From contig JAJEKV010000022.1 of NCBI GenBank assembly GCA_021234155.1, positions 5,723,852 through 5,787,851 on the forward strand: a stretch of 64,000 bases of DNA, in the 5' to 3' direction. Every line of letters begins with the position of its first letter. Within the stretch, counting starts at the first letter, position 1. This stretch comes from Isoetes taiwanensis (lineage: Eukaryota > Streptophyta > Lycopodiopsida > Isoetales > Isoetaceae). This document shows positions 10,394 to 21,216 of this stretch, piece after piece. The notes below the pieces were generated by a model. The model searched no databases. It had not been told where the DNA came from and saw only the letters and a program-made list of their open reading frames with translations. Made by a program: the position numbers and the translations under genes.

Positions 10394-11725
10394 AAACCCA
10401 TACTGAAGGGTTTTCGAGGGAAAAACCGTGGCAGTAATAAGAATGCTGTCAAACTGTACAAGTATACATCATCATGAAATAAATCTATATATACATGTCA
10501 AGTGTGTGCCCGAGGACATAGCTGATCTCGGATGTCCATAACCTCCTGAAGGTATGATCCCAGCACCCGTACGGATGCTGCGCTCAATGTCACATGTAAC
10601 GGCTGGCCAGCCCGACCAACTTCAAAGATAGCGTCCGGATTTGATCATATGGCGTCGGGCAACTTTGAAGGGTATGAGATTCATCCGCAATGACTCCCAT
10701 TTGGCAAAGATTGACAGAGCTCGTCCCGGCGTGGCTCACCAATCCATCTGCCCGCCTCAATTCGAAGATGATGTGCCCCGCGGCGAATGGAGGCAATGAG
10801 TCTGCGCCTTTTCATGGGCAAGTGGGTACGTAGGTAGCATTATGGGCCTCGCTCCAATGTGGGATTTATGTGGCGGTCGAGTGTGATGTCTTGACATGTT
10901 CAAGGGCATTGGCATCCCAAAAGCTTGCCGGAGCGTCAAGATATTGCCTCAAGCTACGGCGACCGTCTCTGTTTGCACATGTATGCACCTATGCTCCCAT
11001 TATTCCATCTAGCCAACCGTTGAGCTCTCTTTTCCCTCCAACGAGGGCCTTGAGACACCGCGCGGTTTTATTGCCATGATATAAGCTAGTTTAGGGAGAT
11101 GAGCATCGGCCCATATTGACCACCTTCGAGAAAATAGACAATGTGGCGATCAAGGGCCAAAGCCCTCAAGAGGCAAGAATCTGTCTCCGGTAGAATTTGA
11201 TATGGGACCGTGGACTTCACCCCTAGTGCTCGTGCTAAGAAGGCTTTACACCTGCTCCAAGTCATTCCAAGTAGTAGTGATACTCTTTTGGGCTTCATAC
11301 TTCAACCCCGTGATAAAAGGACAGGCTCTACTAAGACCTTGAACAGGTGTGTGATGGGCCCAATCATACAACTCCGCTCTATGACTATTGTTTTGCATTG
11401 CATATAGTGCCTTCTAGACTCACCGTCACTTTAGTGGCCGTATGGATGTGTCCCAATGCATAGTAAAAAGGAAACTCCACTCCCAAATATTTGTATGTGG
11501 ATGCTACTTCCACATTCCCCCCCTCGATGAATCGGAAGGAGGGATCCTACCGACGTGAAGATGATATAGAAAACCACCTTAGTCTTGGCGTGTTGACGCA
11601 GCATATCGGGCGGCTTTGGCGTATGTGTCCGGTGGCATCAAGATGTCGTTGCATGTCTGCTAGTGTGTAAGCTAGGAGGTCCACATCATCAGCATATATT
11701 AACTGTCCACCACCTCGACCCGATT
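10370..11725 (-). mobile_element. Decayed LINE (non-LTR retrotransposon), minus strand
   Basis: Minus-strand pieces appear in the correct order. The RT catalytic box YADD is at 11696-11685, followed by Val-Asp-Leu-Leu. A thumb-like segment with LVEPVLL lies near 11340. A segment at 11298-11086 continues the RT connection region. A C-terminal zinc-finger-like motif (Cys...Asp-Glu-x-His-x-Leu-x-x-Cys-Pro) sits near 10700. The same order and similar words occur in the relic at 40.7-42.3 kb, so both are one family. The 3' end (10370-10515) resembles sequence at 50.78-50.94 kb. Multiple frameshifts and stops make it non-functional. Confidence 0.75.
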
Positions 11726-11730
11726 CTCCG

Positions 11731-12025
11731 AAGAAGGTCTGCCATGGGCCAAATTTCGAACATAGTAGAGCGTCTCGGGAGATCTGGCATTGCCAACAGT
11801 GCACCAATCTGATGATTCAGAAAGCCTCGTTTCGAGTGCCTACATCAAGGGTTTATGCAGGAGTTCAAGACGGACTACGACTACCGAGCCACATCAACGA
11901 TGGTAGGGTCTCACCAAGAAGCGGCTGAAGCAGAGCAGACTCAACTTTTCAAGGAGGCCAAAATCTACGCCATTCACGCCAAGAGGATGACCGTTATGCT
12001 CAAGATTATGAACTTGGCACGATAG
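11731..12025 (+). pseudogene. Histone H3 pseudogene fragment
   Basis: Plus-strand translation with one +1 frameshift near 11824 aligns to histone H3 from about residue 36 (KKxxH) to about residue 128, ending at an in-frame TAG at 12023-12025. Conserved signatures are REI before the first helix, FKTD in the alpha-1 to loop-1 region, QEAAEA in alpha-2, AIHAKR and the terminal LAR. The N-terminal tail and the last residues of the C-terminus are missing. The region between FKTD and QEAAEA is two residues longer than in canonical H3. Many substitutions show long decay. It directly abuts the 5' truncation point of the LINE relic on the opposite strand. Confidence 0.8.
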
Positions 12026-12159
12026 AAAAGATAAAATTTAGAAACTTTTTTGTAAATATTTTTATATTACATGTACTAAAACTCTATTGTTGATGTGATA
12101 AGTTAAGATTTCGCTTGAAATATGCCAATTTAGGTTTGCCTATTGTTTTGCTTAAAGGT

Positions 12160-12545
12160 GTCAAATTAAAATGAAATAAGTTCCTGGATAGCCTAGAATC
12201 GAGCCAACCTTGCATTCTAGCAAATTTCTCAAAATGTCAAACTTAGTCAAAGTTGACCCACTTGGGTCACTCCGCGCAAAAGCCCCTTGCATCGCAAACG
12301 CAGACCCCTTCCGTGCGAAGTAACCCGAGTCGCCTTTGTTTACACTTATACTTGTCAGATTGACATGAAATCAGTTAGTAGGTAGCCTAGAACAGACTAG
12401 ACCAAATCATGCACTCTAGCATTTTATATTTTCCAAATAGGTTAAAAAATAGCTAAAATGACCCCACTCGGGTCACTCCGCGCTTAAGGCTCATGCGTCG
12501 AGGACGCGGACATAACCCGAGTCCCATGATTTTGAGCTAAAATTT
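12160..12545 (+). repeat. ~200-bp direct repeat, two copies
   Basis: The words GCCTAGAA (12191 and 12387) and GGGTCACTCCGCGC (about 12264 and 12470) recur at 196-206 bp spacing, each followed by a second copy of AACCCGAGTC. Between them the copies are about 70-80% alike by eye. The function is unknown; it may be the tail of a decayed transposon. Confidence 0.75.
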
Positions 12546-12869
12546 TGCAAAATTGCTTAGAACTGTTCTCCATGTACATTTCAACAATCTGCCATATATT
12601 CTAGTATCTTGTAGCACTCCATTCTAGCTTTCCTTATCCATTTGGACCTCATCTTAAAAAAATTCCCATATAGCGAGAACCGAACCTCCCACCAACAGGA
12701 TGACCTCCCAAAAAAAAAAACCCTCCCGTGTCAATCACTGAGGGCGGGCATTGTTTATGTTTGAATTATAATCCTTAATTAAATTTAAGCTTTAATCATG
12801 TTAGATAATATTAATGGCCAAACCCTTAGAGTTAGATCCAAACCCTCGAGCTAGATAAATACAGCATTT

Positions 12870-13170
12870 GCGTTGTAGCTCATAGCTTGCTAAGTGTCTT
12901 CTTGTCTACATAACGATACAGCTAGTTGGGGGAGCTTCTAGTCAGTTGGATGATGAGTTTTTTGATAACATTTCTTTAGAGGAGCCTGCTGGACAGAATA
13001 TCAGATTGAGGAGAGCCTTCAACTTGAATGTGGATATTGGTTCTACCAATATCTCATGGGCAACTTCAGCAATTGTATCATTCTTCCTGGAGGTGGTAGT
13101 TTCGACCTGGGGGACCTTGTGAAGAAGATAATTCGAAGTGATGGGATCTTATAATTTGGCCTTATGAATT
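12870..13170 (+). other. Coding-like remnant, unidentified
   Basis: A plus frame starting near 12924 stays open for about 65 codons with codon use unlike the AT-rich flanks (acidic Asp-Asp-Glu-Phe-Phe-Asp start). A second frame takes over near 13070 and ends at a TAA near 13150 with a Gly-Gly-Gly, Asp and Lys-rich end. A one-base shift would join the two. A TATA-like ATAAATAC lies just upstream at about 12856. I cannot name a family. Confidence 0.25.
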
Positions 13171-13174
13171 TCTT

Positions 13175-14562
13175 GGATCATGACTTTTTAGTTCTGTAGA
13201 TCATAACTTTTTAATTCTGTTGTTCAGTGAGAATTGTGGTTGTTATTTGAGTGTTTTGAGAACTTCAAATCATTCTACAACTGTAAACTCTTGATATGAA
13301 TTTGAACTCTGTTTTGAAGTCTAAATTTGAATCATTATCGATTTCAGTATGTTATCCTTGAATACAAAGTTATGAATGTTTATTATTGTTGGTAGTAATT
13401 ATGGTCTGTATTCTGGACTACATTCTGGATTGCATTCTTATGTGTTAATGCCTATATGTGTTAATGTTTTTTCTTGTCCATTGGATGAAGGCATAATCCT
13501 CAAAATATGCTAAATCAAGGGCAAGGCATTTTACACCTCACACCCCCGTATAGCTGAACGCTCCCTGTACGCCATATACAGGCATAGAAATACGTCTGGG
13601 AATGCCAACACCATTGGCAAGCCTAAGGAAATATTTCAGCCAATCTGGCGGAATCTGCCGAAATCTTGTGCTCACGCTGCTGGAAGCTCCACAAATCTCA
13701 CAGAGCACAATCTATTTGAAGCTGCAAATCCACATGCCAGTGGCAAATCCAAACGCCAGCGGAAGGAAGGGCCGAAATGCTCTCTGCTTTCTACAACTGA
13801 AATGGATGCAAAGTAAACGTTCATAGGTTGCCAAACCCTGCTGTAAATCATAAGGAAATGCGGGCAGAGCTTTGAGGGTCGCACGTGAGGACTTTGCTCT
13901 AAGAGTCAATCAGGGGTTCGTCTTATGAATGAGGACTTCGTTTCAGGGCCTGATCCATGTGCAATCGAAAAACCGAAGCAGGTGAAGACCGCAAAGAGGG
14001 AAGAAACCGAAACAGGTGAAGAACCGAAATAGGGAAGAACAGAAATCAGAAAACTTCCTGCATGCAACCGATAAAGAAGAGGCCTCCGAACTGAAATAAT
14101 AAATAAATCAAGCAATAAACGGGCAAGAAGAAGAAGCAATATTTTAGCAAGCGGTCGGATCCGCAGAGTTGCCGTCATCAAGCGCTTCCATCTGGTCATT
14201 TCTTAGCAGCCCCTCGAAGCTAGCACCGCTATTTCCTACCATGAAGAGGAGCCACAAAAAAACAAGAACGCCTCAGACCATAGGGAAAGAAATTTGGAAT
14301 CCCCCTTTTTCCGCCAGACCTACGCCCAAATCATAGAGAAGAGAAATTTTGGCGACGTAATGGAAATCAACATTGGCAGACGAAAAAGTTGGAGTAATAC
14401 AACCTTAGGGCATTTTCAGGGATAGAAACAGGACACATGTCATCACCTGGTTGAATATGGCAGCAGAATGATGGCTAAGGAAACTTTCCGAACGGTCTAG
14501 TAATTATTAAAAACAAAAGTGCAAAGATAAACGTTGACAATTCACCGGTTAGACTTTATGAA
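13175..14562. other. Upstream region of the kinase gene; nothing recognised
   Basis: An AT-rich first half is followed by mixed sequence with only short frames. No clear TATA box is visible near the kinase start codon at 14563. Confidence 0.35.
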
Positions 14563-15470
14563 ATGGAAGGAAATTTGGGGATCTCGTTGAAGGCGATGGA
14601 CATGGAAAGCCGCGGTTACGATTGGGCTAGAACATTAGTAGCTCTTCCATCCCAGGTCATCCAATATTCAGCAAATGGCAACTTGATTTATGAAAACCAG
14701 TGTTTTGTCTTCAGATCTCTGGTTTATTCAGTGGCACAATATGCTCAACAATGGATTGGGCCATTTGGGTCTGAAATACGAGCAGCAGTTGCCGTCGGAA
14801 AAGAGCTCGTTAGAGTTTTAAAAAGAGGCATGGAATTCCTTTCGTTTTGCGCAGAGAAAACATCTCCATCTCCAGGTGTGATTTTTATGATTTTGTGCAG
14901 TTTAGGTCAATTTCGTGAAATCATTGATGATGTGAGAAGATACTCACAAATGGTTAACCGTTCAATCTCTAATTCGCTACATTTTGGTGAGGTTGAGTAC
15001 AAAGTAGGGCTCATAGATCAGATTAATTCTAAGGTAGAGCTTGATTGCAAGGCTTTGGATACAACTCTAGAATGGGCTTTTAAACAAGACAAACTTGCGT
15101 TTTCAACAATTTTAAGGGCCTCTAAATCATTGATGTTTAGTGGATCAAGTAGAAACACTGCTTTTAATTGTTTAAGTTCGTTCATAGAAGAGGGTGTTTT
15201 ACCAACGATTGACGTCAAGGATCTATCCTTTCAGTGTACACTAGGAAAAGGCAGCTTTGGGAAAGTTAAAAAATATTTGTGGTGCGATACTATTGCTGTA
15301 GCCGTAAAGGAGTTCGTTCATGGCAGTCATTTTGAGGATGAACTTAACGTGTACACAAAAATGACGTCTGATGATTCAACGCACATCCTGCAAATGTTAG
15401 GCCATTATCAGACAAATAACACAGGGCACCTTGTTCTAGAGTTGATGGAGACAAATCTGGAGGAAGTCAT
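14563..15470 (+). pseudogene. Kinase-IRG GTPase fusion, 5' part: helical N-terminus and kinase N-lobe
   Basis: The first 302 codons of a gene interrupted by a Ty1/copia element. Residues 1-220 are mostly amphipathic helices without a named motif; their position before a kinase recalls the HeLo-type bundles of MLKL-like proteins, but that is only a resemblance. The kinase begins near residue 221. The glycine loop is GKGSFGKV (228-235) and the ATP-binding lysine lies in VAVKE (Lys249). The frame reaches the insertion point in GAAGTCAT and then runs into the LTR, where it stops after five foreign codons. The start Met at 14563 is the first in frame. The present product would be a truncated protein lacking the catalytic lobe. 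Confidence 0.85.
15466..15470 (+). repeat. Target-site duplication, left copy (GTCAT)
   Basis: GTCAT directly precedes the 5' LTR and recurs directly after the 3' LTR at 20451-20455. Removing the element and one copy restores the kinase frame across a Val-Ile codon pair. Confidence 0.9.
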
Positions 15471-15640
15471 ATTGAAATATCGCGCATAGGATCTACGATT
15501 AGGGATTAGAGTGTCCACGTGGCGGTCAAGAGTCGCGATCCGGTCCGATGCCCAAAACTATACTCAGATTATTTTTGTTACGCTGAATAAGAGAGACTGC
15601 ATTTGCATTCTAGTTATCTCGACTCCTTTAATTATCGAAA
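15471..15640 (+). repeat. 5' LTR of the copia element
   Basis: It matches the 3' LTR at 20280-20450 throughout. Differences cluster in small changes such as TTATCGAAA here against TTATCAGAAA there, and in the stretch around 15519-15545. Confidence 0.9.
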
Positions 15641-15652
15641 TGGTATCGAGCG
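15641..15652 (+). promoter_or_regulatory. Primer-binding site of the copia element
   Basis: TGGTATCGAGCG, beginning directly at the LTR end, is the initiator tRNA-Met site TGGTATCAGAGC with CAG read as CG. This is the same type of change seen in the LTR and in the segmental duplication. Confidence 0.85.
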
Positions 15653-15855
15653 GTTTCGATTCAATGGGATCTAGAAGCGAAAGCGGCGGAAGGAGAAACG
15701 CCGGTAAAGATCGGCACGCCTTGCCCTATTGCCGAATCAACGCAGGCCCGCCCATCGCAGTTGGGCGCTTGACCAAGCAAATCGACCCGCCTTCCACGCC
15801 AGAGGCGCTCTTCCGAGACTTTCTAAACCGATTTACATGAGTAGTAATCAGAAAC

Positions 15856-16760
15856 ATGGCTTCCTCTTCTACTCAATCTTTTGATAAAGTTTTAGAAATT
15901 CTTCGAAAAATACAATGGGGAAAATTTCCATGCTTATCCATCAAAACCCAATGGGTTTTAATGAGGGGGAAATGTAAGGGAGTAGTTAATGGCACTTGAA
16001 GCCAAACCAGATGCTCGGGACAAATCATTTGATCCTCGTTAAACCGCAAAGAGTGGATGCAAATGAGATAAGCGGGCAATAACCACAATTGGTCTTGCCT
16101 TTGGGAGAAGATTATGTGCATCTGATTAATTTGGAGAGGAGTTCAAAAGAGAAATTGGGATGATCTAATGAAAGCTTTTGGTGGAAGCGTAAGAATTGTG
16201 AGCTATCACTCAAGCAACAATTTTTTGATATAAAAAATGAACTCGAGAATCAGTAGTCAATTTATAAGCGTAATTCTGTGAGCATAGTGGGTCAGTTTGA
16301 CAAGAGTGAAGTGCAATGTTCCCAAAGAAGACCGATGGCGCCTTTACTAAAAAGGGTTAAGTAGGGACTTCAGACCCGTGGCAAAGATTAACCAATATCC
16401 CAAACTTAGACATGGAAACTGTGGTGTCGGCGATTGTTGGAGGAAGAAAGGAAGTTTAAAATTGAGAACAAGATTAAGAATTCAAAGATTCTTTGTCAAG
16501 AATAGAAGGCAAGGATTTGGAAAGAAACCCGCACGGTTTGATGGTGACGAATAGAGGGCCAAATGACAAAGCTGGCGCACTCCAACAGTGAATCGAGAGG
16601 GATGCTAGACCCGCTAAGTTTGAATCACGCTCTTGCTATAGATGTGGAAAATCGACATATTGCCAAGGATTGTAGAGTCCCATTGGAGAAGATAGAAACA
16701 GGAACAAAGCAAGAGAAGAAAGTGGCAAATAAAGTGAAAAATTATTTATGGTGCGTAGTC
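15856..16760 (+). pseudogene. copia gag remnant with CCHC knuckle
   Basis: An ATG at 15856 opens a frame with the Trp-rich start typical of copia Gag, broken by several stops. Near 16636-16675 a zinc knuckle can be read (Cys-x2-Cys, Gly-Lys-Ser, then His-Ile-Ala-Lys-Asp-Cys) once a single frameshift between its two halves is allowed. Gag forms the virus-like particle of the element and the knuckle binds its RNA. Confidence 0.7.
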
Positions 16761-16785
16761 TAATAATAGAATCCAAAGAGAAGAC

Positions 16786-18345
16786 TTTATGGCTGGATTC
16801 TGGGGCCACAATCCATATGACCCCCTTCCGGGTCAATTTAATACATTTGAAGAGTCAAGCCAAGCCGTGTCTATGTAGGAGACAGTAGACCTCTTCAAAT
16901 TGCTGGGAAAGGAACAATATTGGTTGAGTTGGATGATGGCGTTAAGGAGATTCATGATGTACACTATGTACCAGAGTTGGCCCAAACATTATTATCTGTT
17001 GGCAAGATTACTGATGCTGATTTAAGTGTGACTTTCCTCAAGAATGGCTGCACCATAAATAATGAACGAGGTTTCTCCGTTGCAACAGGCACACGTGTAG
17101 AACAATTATACAGGTTGGATGCCATTGTTAGGAGCCCATTTCAAGCATTATCTACAACTGCTAGGAGTGGAGATATGCAGTTGTGGCACAACCGTCTTGG
17201 ACATCCCAACGTCCAAGTGATGAGAAAGTTGATGCGAGACAATTTGATAACAGATTTTGGGCCTATTGAAGATGACAACTTGACATTTTGTGAAGCATGT
17301 GTTATGGGGAAGCATCACAGAAGTCCGTTTCCAGTAGGAGAGAGCGAGCGTGAGCAAGATCTATTGGCATTGGTCCATTCTGACATTTGTGGGCCTATGC
17401 AAACATTGACCATAGGAAAGAAGCGGTATATGCTTACCTTTATTGATGATCTCTCCAGATATGTGACCGTGAGGCTACTTGCACGAAAATCAGAAGTATT
17501 GCAAGCCTTTATGGAGTTTCGAGCACAAGTTGAGAGACAAACCGGTCGCCTAATCAAGATCCTCCTCAGATTAGCGATGGTGGCGGTGAGTACTTCTCTC
17601 ATGCTTTTGATGATTATTGTAATGTCAATGGGATAATACATCAGCATACTACCCCCATATACACCGCAGCAAAAAAATTTGGTGTTGCCGAGAATGAATA
17701 GGACCATTTTAGAATGTGCTCGCACCATGCTAAAATTTGTCGGGCATGCCAAATCATTTCGGGGAAGCGGGTCATGACAAAGACCTATTTGAAGAATAGG
17801 TTGCCCACCTCTCACAACGCTTTGCAATCTCCATACCAATTGTGGACCCAGAAAAAACCCATCCCTTGGTCATTTGCGCACATTTGGTTGCATCGCATTT
17901 GCCCATGTCCCCGATGAGATTAGGAAGAAGTCGGATGGGAAAAGCTTAAAATGCGTTATGGTGGGATATTCCTTGGAAGCAAAAGCATATCGCCTTTATT
18001 GTCTAGAATCTAGGACCCTTTGCTGCTCAAGAGGGGATGTTGTTTTCAACGAAGAAGAGTTATATGGCACAAGTTTGAAGCGTGCTGCAGCCCTAGCACC
18101 TGCTGTACCAGCCCACTTTGCTGATTTAGACACCTGGGATCTGATGGAGAATGATCCCCAAGTCCCTTTGCTACAGGGGCAGCCTTCAAGTGGGAGCAAC
18201 GAAGGCTCATGTGTGGCGGACGGAGTGCCCATAACTGAGTTACAGCAGCAGCCCTCTCATGCACATGATATGGAACAAATTCAAAGTGTTGGAGTGCCTA
18301 AAATCAGCCAACAACAACAGTGGCCTTGCAGCAGCCAATGATTGA
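16786..18345 (+). pseudogene. copia pol: protease motif and integrase
   Basis: The aspartic protease motif is LDSGAT at about 16792-16809. The frame 16920-17636 (238 residues) carries the GAG-pre-integrase zinc site, His-x3-His in HNRLGH and Cys-x2-Cys in CEAC, followed by the integrase core with first acid in HSDICGP and second in FIDDLSRY. A frameshift near 17570 breaks the frame before the catalytic Glu. Integrase C-terminal sequence continues in the frame 17874-18341 up to the linker before reverse transcriptase. Integrase joins the element cDNA to host DNA. Confidence 0.9.
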
Positions 18346-18589
18346 GTCCAATGTGGACTCCCCTTTTGAACAAGGGTCTACATCTCATGCAATATCTTTT
18401 GCTGATCCAGGTGTTACTGATAATAGTGTCCCAATGGTTGGAGATATTGAAGATATGCCAAGCAAACAAACCATGTCATCTTCCGAAGAATTTTGTGGAA
18501 GCAAACAAGAAGATGGCAGCCCATGCTTTCAAAGAGAGACCCAATCGAGGAGCCACTAGATCTGGTCGGACTAGTTATTTAAGTGCAAA

Positions 18590-19345
18590 GGCCATGGAAG
18601 CAATGGAATCAGAAAATTTGAGCAAGAAGAGACCTCGAGGATACTTGGCATTTTCTGATCCTCCAGAAGAAGAGCCTCTTACTTTTCAAGATGCACTCAA
18701 TCATCCATGTGCAGCAGATTGGAAGAAAGCTATGGATCTTGAATATGAGTCTCTTATGAAGAATCAAACATGGGAACTAGCTGCTCTTCCGCCTGGAAGA
18801 AACCTTGTGAGTACCAAATGGTTATTCAAATTAAAGAAGAATGCAGCTGGTCAAGTGGAACGGTACAAGGCCAGATTTGTTGCAAGAGGATTTTCTCAAA
18901 TTGCCGGAGTCGACTTCACCGAGACCTTCTCTCCGGTGGTGCATGATGACTTCAATCCGAAGTTCTTTAGCTATGGCAGCTCACAGGAACTTAGAAGTCC
19001 ATCAAATGGATGTTCGTACGGCATTCTTACATGGAGAGCTGCAAGAGGAGATTTATATTTCTCAACCTGAAGGCTATGAAGTGGCTGGGCAAGAGCACCT
19101 GGTATGTAAGCTGAGGAAGGCTCTATATGGTCTTAAACAATCCCCTAGAGCGTGGTATGACCGAATTAATGGTTATTTGCTTGCTTTGGGATTCCATAAT
19201 GCTCATGTCGACTCTAATGTTTATGTACAAACCGTGGGAGATTTCTTTGTGTACATAGCATTATATGTTGATGATCGCATCCCGGTTTCCAACAATCTTG
19301 TATTTTTGAACCAAGCAAAGAAGCGCTTATCGCCCCGAGTTTGAA
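18590..19345 (+). pseudogene. copia pol: reverse transcriptase
   Basis: The RT domain starts with the conserved Trp-Lys-x-Ala-Met-Asp region and KARFVARGF in one frame (to about 18948). It continues, after a one-base shift, in the frame ending at 19344 with the first catalytic Asp in QMDVRTAFLHG, then KALYGLKQSPRAWY and the YVDD active-site box. All catalytic Asp residues are present. The frame change just before QMDV and the broken sequence after YVDD inactivate it as read. Confidence 0.92.
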
Positions 19346-20270
19346 ATGACAGATATGGGTGATATCCATTATTGCCTTGAAATTCAGATTCTTCGAGATC
19401 GGGATCACGGTTTGCCTAAGGATGGTGCAAACACAATACATTGATGAAGTTCTTCACAGGTTCAATATGGCGGTTGCAATCCCATCTCTACACCCATGGA
19501 GCCGAATCTGAAACTTACTTCGACATGAGACCCAATACACAAGCCGCAAGATGCTATGAAGAACATCCCATATCGGCATGCAAATGGGTTGTCTTATTTA
19601 TTTGGTTTGTATGTACAAGACCGGACATTTCATTTGCAAGTGGGAGTCGTTAGTCAATTTCTTGACAACCCGGGGCCACAACACCGGTGGCCAGCCAAAA
19701 GCGTATCATCGCGCTATTTGCAAGCTACAAGGGAGTATGATTTAATTTATCAAGCTGGTTCTGCCCCTTTTGTCTTGAAAGGGTACTTTCGATGCGATTA
19801 GGCTGGGAGTTGGAGACTAGAAGATCCACATCCGCATTTATTTTTCTTACTTGGTGACCGTGTGGTTTCTTGGCGCAAAGAAGAAGCAAACTAGTGTAGC
19901 TCTTTCTAGCAATCAAGCGTAGTATTATGCCGCAGATCAGCCACTCAAGAGGCAATTTGGCTTAGTCGATTACTCCAAGATGTCTTCTTTGGAGCAACAT
20001 ATACCAACTCCATTATATTGTGATAATAGAAGTGCTATTGCCTTGGCACTCTCCCCTGCAAAGTTTCATGGCAGAACTCGGCATATTGATATTCGTCATC
20101 ACTTTATTCGAGAGCATGTGAACAATGGTGTGATAGATCTAAAAATTACGTTCTCTCAAGATATGTTAGCAGACTTATTAACCAAGGCTCTTGGTCGTGA
20201 TAAGTTTCAACATGATCGAGGATTATTGAAGATACTCAAATTTGACATCAAGATCATAGATCCTGGCTGA
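19346..20270 (+). pseudogene. copia pol: connection and RNase H
   Basis: After a degraded stretch with several frameshifts, the terminal RNase H region is open from 19980 to the stop at 20268-20270. It has the Tyr-Cys-Asp-Asn-x-Ser-Ala-Ile motif, the His-Ile-Asp-Ile-Arg-x-His-Phe-Ile-Arg motif and the ADxLTKAL end that closes copia polyproteins. The stop overlaps the polypurine tract. Confidence 0.88.
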
Positions 20271-20278
20271 AGTGGGAG
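20270..20278 (+). promoter_or_regulatory. Polypurine tract
   Basis: AAGTGGGAG directly before the 3' LTR, the standard plus-strand priming site of plant copia elements. Confidence 0.85.
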
Positions 20279-20279
20279 T

Positions 20280-20450
20280 ATTGAAATATCAAATAATAGG
20301 ATCTACGATTAGGATTAGAGTGTCCACGCAGGTCCAAGAGTCGATATCCGTCCGATGCCCAAAACTATACCGTATTATTTTTGTTACGCTGAATAAGAGA
20401 GATCTCGCATTTGCATTCTAGTTATCTCTGACTCCTTTAATTATCAGAAA
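20280..20450 (+). repeat. 3' LTR of the copia element
   Basis: The partner of the 5' LTR. It starts ATTGAAATATC after the polypurine tract and ends TTATCAGAAA before the right GTCAT target copy. Confidence 0.9.
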
Positions 20451-20455
20451 GTCAT
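20451..20455 (+). repeat. Target-site duplication, right copy (GTCAT)
   Basis: Identical to 15466-15470. The kinase frame resumes here. Confidence 0.9.
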
Positions 20456-21138
20456 TGGGGAAAATGAAGTAACTATTTTGCAGAGAGTTGACATCCTATT
20501 GCAAATTGCAAAAGCAATGAAGTGTATGCATGCCAAAGATGTAATTCATAGAGATCTGAAGCCTGCTAATATTTTGTTGAACAGAAATAAGGATAAGAGT
20601 TTCCATATAAAAGTTGCTGACTTTGGTGTCTCCAAGACAAATTTTCATACAACAGGTTCTCATACAGACTACAGAGGCACACAAATGTATATGGCTCCAG
20701 AGATGTTGAGAGGGAAGACAAACTACTCAAGAAAAGTGGACATATATAGTTATGGCGTAGTGTGCTCTCAAGTTCTTACAAGCACTCTTACAAGCACACT
20801 GAACAGGCAGAGAGTGGGGAACCAATCAGTGGGGTTAATAAGGGATAAGTTGAAACAGAACTTTTTGGAAAAGACGATCCCTGAAAGATTAAAAAGCTTG
20901 ATACTTGGTTGTTGGGAGGAGGATGACAATAAGCGTCCTACCTTTGAACATATTTGTGAAGAATTGTGGGCTATCAAGGAAAGGCTCTTGATTGAAAAAG
21001 TTGATGATGCTCTTATTCAAATAGCAATCAAAGAGCTCGGCATTGATAAGGACAACTACTATAACTTTGCCGTGTGCGGAGCCAGCGGAGTTGGGAAGTC
21101 CACTTTCATAAGGGCGTTTCTTCATCTTGAGGGTTCTG
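20456..21138 (+). pseudogene. Kinase-IRG fusion, middle part: kinase C-lobe and GTPase P-loop
   Basis: In the joined numbering this part covers residues 303-531. It holds a complete kinase C-lobe: HRDLKPAN catalytic loop (His334, Asp336), DFG (358-360), MAPEM activation-segment end (APE 383-385), a DIYSYGVV helix and the Arg-Pro (463-464) of the last subdomain. All residues needed for catalysis are present, so this is not a pseudokinase by sequence. The layout recalls tyrosine-kinase-like or RIP-type kinases. After a ~40-residue helical link the GTPase starts with hydrophobic FAVCGASGVGKS; the P-loop is 511-518 (GxxxxGKS). The exon ends at a GT donor at 21139. Confidence 0.87.
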
Positions 21139-21216
21139 GTAAGCCTCTTTTCTCTCACCTGTTATACTGTTTCTGTGTTACTTTTACTAAAATTTATGTG
21201 CAAAAAAATTCTTCAG
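21139..21216 (+). other. Predicted 78-bp intron
   Basis: GTAAG at the start and TTCTTCAG at the end, with an A/T-rich interior, mark a short plant-type intron just after the P-loop. Its length is a multiple of three and it contains no in-frame stop, so the frame is open either way. Splicing gives a smoother fit to GTPase sequence (a Glu codon bridging the junction) by removing an insert rich in Phe, Cys and Leu. Confidence 0.65.

Larger units (their letters stand above)
15471..20450 (+). mobile_element. Ty1/copia retrotransposon, 4,980 bp, inside the kinase gene
   Basis: A structurally complete copia element in the same orientation as its host gene: short LTRs of about 170 bp, PBS, gag remnant, protease DSGA motif, integrase, reverse transcriptase, RNase H, polypurine tract, and a 5-bp target duplication. 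The order protease-integrase-RT-RNase H is diagnostic for Ty1/copia. The coding region is broken into at least six frames, so it is not autonomous as sequenced. Some frameshifts fall at CAG/CTG-type positions and may be sequence errors. The ends as defined by the target duplication are ATTGAAA and CAGAAA, not a canonical TG...CA; a TG and a CA lie two and four bases inside. Confidence 0.95.

Noticed and set aside
14563-15489. 308-residue product as a complete small kinase-related protein
   Set aside because: It ends in LTR sequence at the insertion point and lacks the catalytic lobe, which resumes in frame at 20456.
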